From JBOFLG01 sp051657745 (GTDB lineage Bacteria; Actinomycetota; Actinomycetes; Actinomycetales; Dermatophilaceae), in contig JBOFLG010000048.1 of assembly GCA_051657745.1 (NCBI GenBank), positions 1-15,114 on the forward strand: a DNA stretch of 15,114 nucleotides. Reading direction: 5' to 3'. Position 1 is the stretch's first letter. Every line of letters begins with the position of its first letter. Below are positions 14,025 through 15,114 of the stretch, piece by piece. The notes below the pieces were generated by a model. That model had not been told where the DNA came from. It searched no databases and saw only the letters and a program-made list of their open reading frames with translations. Both the position numbers and the translations under genes were made by a program.

Positions 14025-14454
14025 CCGTGGCGTCGGCCGACGCGGCGCGCACCACCGTCCGGAACCACCACAACCCCAGCACCGGCAGCACGAGCGGCAC
14101 GAACCCGTACCCCGCGCCGAAGTGCGACCACACGGTGCGGTCCGGGAACGCCGACGGCACCAGGTAGGACGCCGCACCCACGACGACCACACCGGCCATT
14201 TCGACAGCGCACGCGGTCACTCCAGGCCGTACCCACCGGCCACCACGAGCCAGGCACCAGGTGGCGAACAGGTACATCACGGCCGCCACCGCCGAGAGCA
14301 CGTAGGCCAACGGCGCCCGGTCGGCGTGCAGCGCGAGTTGAACCGCAGAACGGCCGGTGGCAGCGAGCGCGAGCACGGCATAGAGAACGACGATGAGGGC
14401 CCCTGGCCCGCCCGACCCGCGCGGGCGGCCAGCCAGGCCCGCCTGGTCAGGCAC
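14011..14454 (-). CDS. Small four-helix membrane protein, unknown function
   Basis: This 147-residue protein has four predicted membrane segments at about 19-37, 46-68, 80-98 and 113-132. Recognisable stretches are ALAATGRSAVQLA, APLAYVLSAVAA and VWSHFGAGYGFVPLVLPVLGLWW; I recall this pattern from uncharacterised actinobacterial proteins. It starts at a GTG (14454) that overlaps the end of the upstream membrane-protein gene by 8 nt, so the two are probably translationally coupled and may form a complex. Its stop overlaps the convergent F420 enzyme gene. No enzymatic motif is visible. Confidence 0.75.
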   Translation of the reverse strand: MPDQAGLAGRPRGSGGPGALIVVLYAVLALAATGRSAVQLALHADRAPLAYVLSAVAAVMYLFATWCLARGGRWVRPGVTACAVEMAGVVVVGAASYLVPSAFPDRTVWSHFGAGYGFVPLVLPVLGLWWFRTVVRAASADATVTRG

Positions 14455-14461
14455 TGACCAG
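14443..14461 (-). repeat. Inverted repeat at the junction of the two membrane-protein genes
   Basis: CTGGTCAG (14443-14450) and CTGACCAG (14454-14461) are exact reverse complements with a 3-nt spacer. On the mRNA this hairpin would hold both the stop of the first gene and the GTG start of the second, so it could make translation of the second depend on ribosomes finishing the first. Confidence 0.4.
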
Positions 14462-14809
14462 CCAGATCTGATGCAGCCGCACGGTCATCACCGCGACGCC
14501 GAACGCTCCGGCGGCCACCGCGCCCATCGCCCATCGCGTCTTCTCCTTGATCGCGAGGAACGCGGTGAACGCGGGCACGACCGGCAGGGACAGCAGGTAC
14601 GCGAGGAAGGTGATGCGCTCGGTGCTCTCGGAGATTTCGCCGAGGCCGACCAGGCCGCGCACCACCTGGGCAAGCACGGCGAGCTCGGCCAGAGCAGCGA
14701 CGCCGAGCAGCCAGTCGTCGATCAGCCGGTCGCGCAGCGCATACCAGGAGGCGACGACGAGAAGCAGGACCGACAGCCCGACAACGATGATGGTGAGCTG
14801 CTCGGTCAC
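14447..14809 (-). CDS. Small four-helix membrane protein, unknown function
   Basis: From the GTG at 14809 this is 120 residues (MTEQLTIIVVGLSV...). Four hydrophobic segments lie at about 6-24, 33-53, 66-86 and 92-114, with RDRLIDDW in the first loop and RLHQIW near the end. It resembles uncharacterised actinobacterial membrane proteins usually found beside the downstream partner. The start was chosen because TAGGGT lies 6 nt upstream, a leaderless pattern; a GTG at 14815 would directly abut that box. It is coupled to the next gene by an 8-nt overlap and is divergent from the alpha/beta hydrolase. Confidence 0.75.
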   Translation of the reverse strand: MTEQLTIIVVGLSVLLLVVASWYALRDRLIDDWLLGVAALAELAVLAQVVRGLVGLGEISESTERITFLAYLLSLPVVPAFTAFLAIKEKTRWAMGAVAAGAFGVAVMTVRLHQIWLVSA

Positions 14810-14815
14810 CAGCAC

Positions 14816-14821
14816 ACCCTA
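14816..14821 (-). promoter_or_regulatory. -10 box (TAGGGT) of a leaderless-type promoter for the membrane-protein pair
   Basis: TAGGGT on the minus strand matches TAnnnT and is followed after 6 nt by the GTG at 14809, consistent with a leaderless transcript for both membrane-protein genes. Confidence 0.4.
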
Positions 14822-14863
14822 GCCACGGCGCCCGGGGGGTGCCGCGCAGGCCGGGTCGGATGC

Positions 14864-14869
14864 CAGACT
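14864..14869 (+). promoter_or_regulatory. Possible -10 box (CAGACT) for the alpha/beta hydrolase gene
   Basis: CAGACT differs from TAnnnT at one base and sits exactly 7 nt before the ATG at 14877. With no ribosome site visible, leaderless initiation is plausible. Confidence 0.3.
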
Positions 14870-14876
14870 CACCGGC

Positions 14877-15114
14877 ATGGCGACAGCACGATGCGGTGAC
14901 GTCAAGATCAGTTACCAGGTCGATGGGCCGGATGACGGCGACCCGATGCTGCTGCTGATGGGTCTCGGCACCCAACTTGTGGGGTGGCCGCACGACCTCA
15001 TCGACGGCCTCACCGGGCGCGGCTTCCGCGTCATCCGTCTGGACAACCGGGATGTCGGGCTCTCCAGCCGGACCCCGGGGCCAGCCCCCACGCGAGCGAG
15101 GGTGGTTGCGGCGT
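14877..15114 (+). CDS. Alpha/beta hydrolase, N-terminal part (runs off the window)
   Basis: The first 79 codons are present and no stop is reached. The sequence follows the alpha/beta-hydrolase pattern: strand VKISYQVDG, strand PMLLLMGLGTQLVGWP with the oxyanion-hole GLG segment, then RGFRVIRLDNRDVGLSS, which is the turn that precedes the nucleophile region. This resembles the esterase/epoxide-hydrolase-like group with an LDNRDxGLSS motif. The nucleophile serine and the rest of the triad lie beyond the window, so activity and substrate cannot be judged. The ATG at 14877 is the natural start; its promoter region is shared with the divergent membrane-protein pair. Confidence 0.8.
   Translation, partial: MATARCGDVKISYQVDGPDDGDPMLLLMGLGTQLVGWPHDLIDGLTGRGFRVIRLDNRDVGLSSRTPGPAPTRARVVAA

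Noticed and set aside
13326..14192. Upstream extension of the lipoprotein reading frame to 14192
   Set aside because: The extra sequence covers the divergent F420 enzyme gene. The true start at 13325 has a GGGAG ribosome site and opens a proper lipoprotein signal peptide.
1..15114. CRISPR arrays, tRNA or rRNA genes, insertion sequences, phage genes
   Set aside because: I looked for regularly spaced repeats, cloverleaf-like segments, transposase motifs and terminal repeats, and saw none beyond the palindrome at 3777-3846.

Overview
The window is a very GC-rich stretch from an actinobacterium. Evidence for this: strong G/C bias at third codon positions; several start codons sitting directly behind TAnnnT -10 boxes (leaderless transcripts); a SAM-IV riboswitch, a class known mainly from Actinomycetales; an F420-dependent nitroreductase-type (Ddn-like) enzyme; and the actinobacterial polymerase-only Pol I paralogue. 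I cannot name the genus. The content is mostly housekeeping and accessory metabolism, with one decaying gene cassette at the left end.

Left end (1-1866, minus strand). In transcription order this holds a broken XRE-type regulator (HTH fragment, then middle-domain fragment), an intact APH-like phosphotransferase, and the remnant of a class I SAM-dependent methyltransferase. The pieces are joined by start/stop overlaps (GTGA, an 8-nt overlap, GTGA), so they descend from one translationally coupled operon. The methyltransferase appears to have an internal deletion, and the regulator is frameshifted and shortened.

Positions 2023-3756 (plus strand) hold a family-A DNA polymerase paralogue without a 5' nuclease domain. 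It is preceded by a leaderless-type promoter and a 7-codon mini-ORF that overlaps its ATG. A long inverted repeat (3777-3846) separates it from the convergent genes that follow.

Positions 3862-10471 (minus strand) read, in transcription order: promoter, SAM-IV riboswitch, candidate expression-platform hairpin, metY (O-acetylhomoserine sulfhydrylase), terminator, hrpA (DEAH RNA helicase, with its own leaderless-type promoter), and a PAC2-family protein. High S-adenosylmethionine should switch metY off through the riboswitch. The metY terminator and separate hrpA promoter suggest that hrpA and the PAC2 gene are not under this control.

Positions 10472-11648 contain a regulatory intergenic region of about 360 nt with repeats and three perfect dyads. 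It is followed by a winged-helix regulator-like gene on the plus strand and a strong bidirectional hairpin. Positions 11688-13325 (minus strand) encode a lipoprotein fusing a 3-keto-disaccharide hydrolase (DUF1080) domain to a ThuA domain, probably for extracytoplasmic processing of oxidised disaccharides. Divergent from it is a Ddn-like F420 enzyme (13542-14024) with a dyad across its start codon. The right end has two overlapping small four-helix membrane protein genes (minus strand) and the first 79 codons of an alpha/beta hydrolase (plus strand) running off the window.

I found no rRNA, tRNA, CRISPR array, transposase or phage genes.
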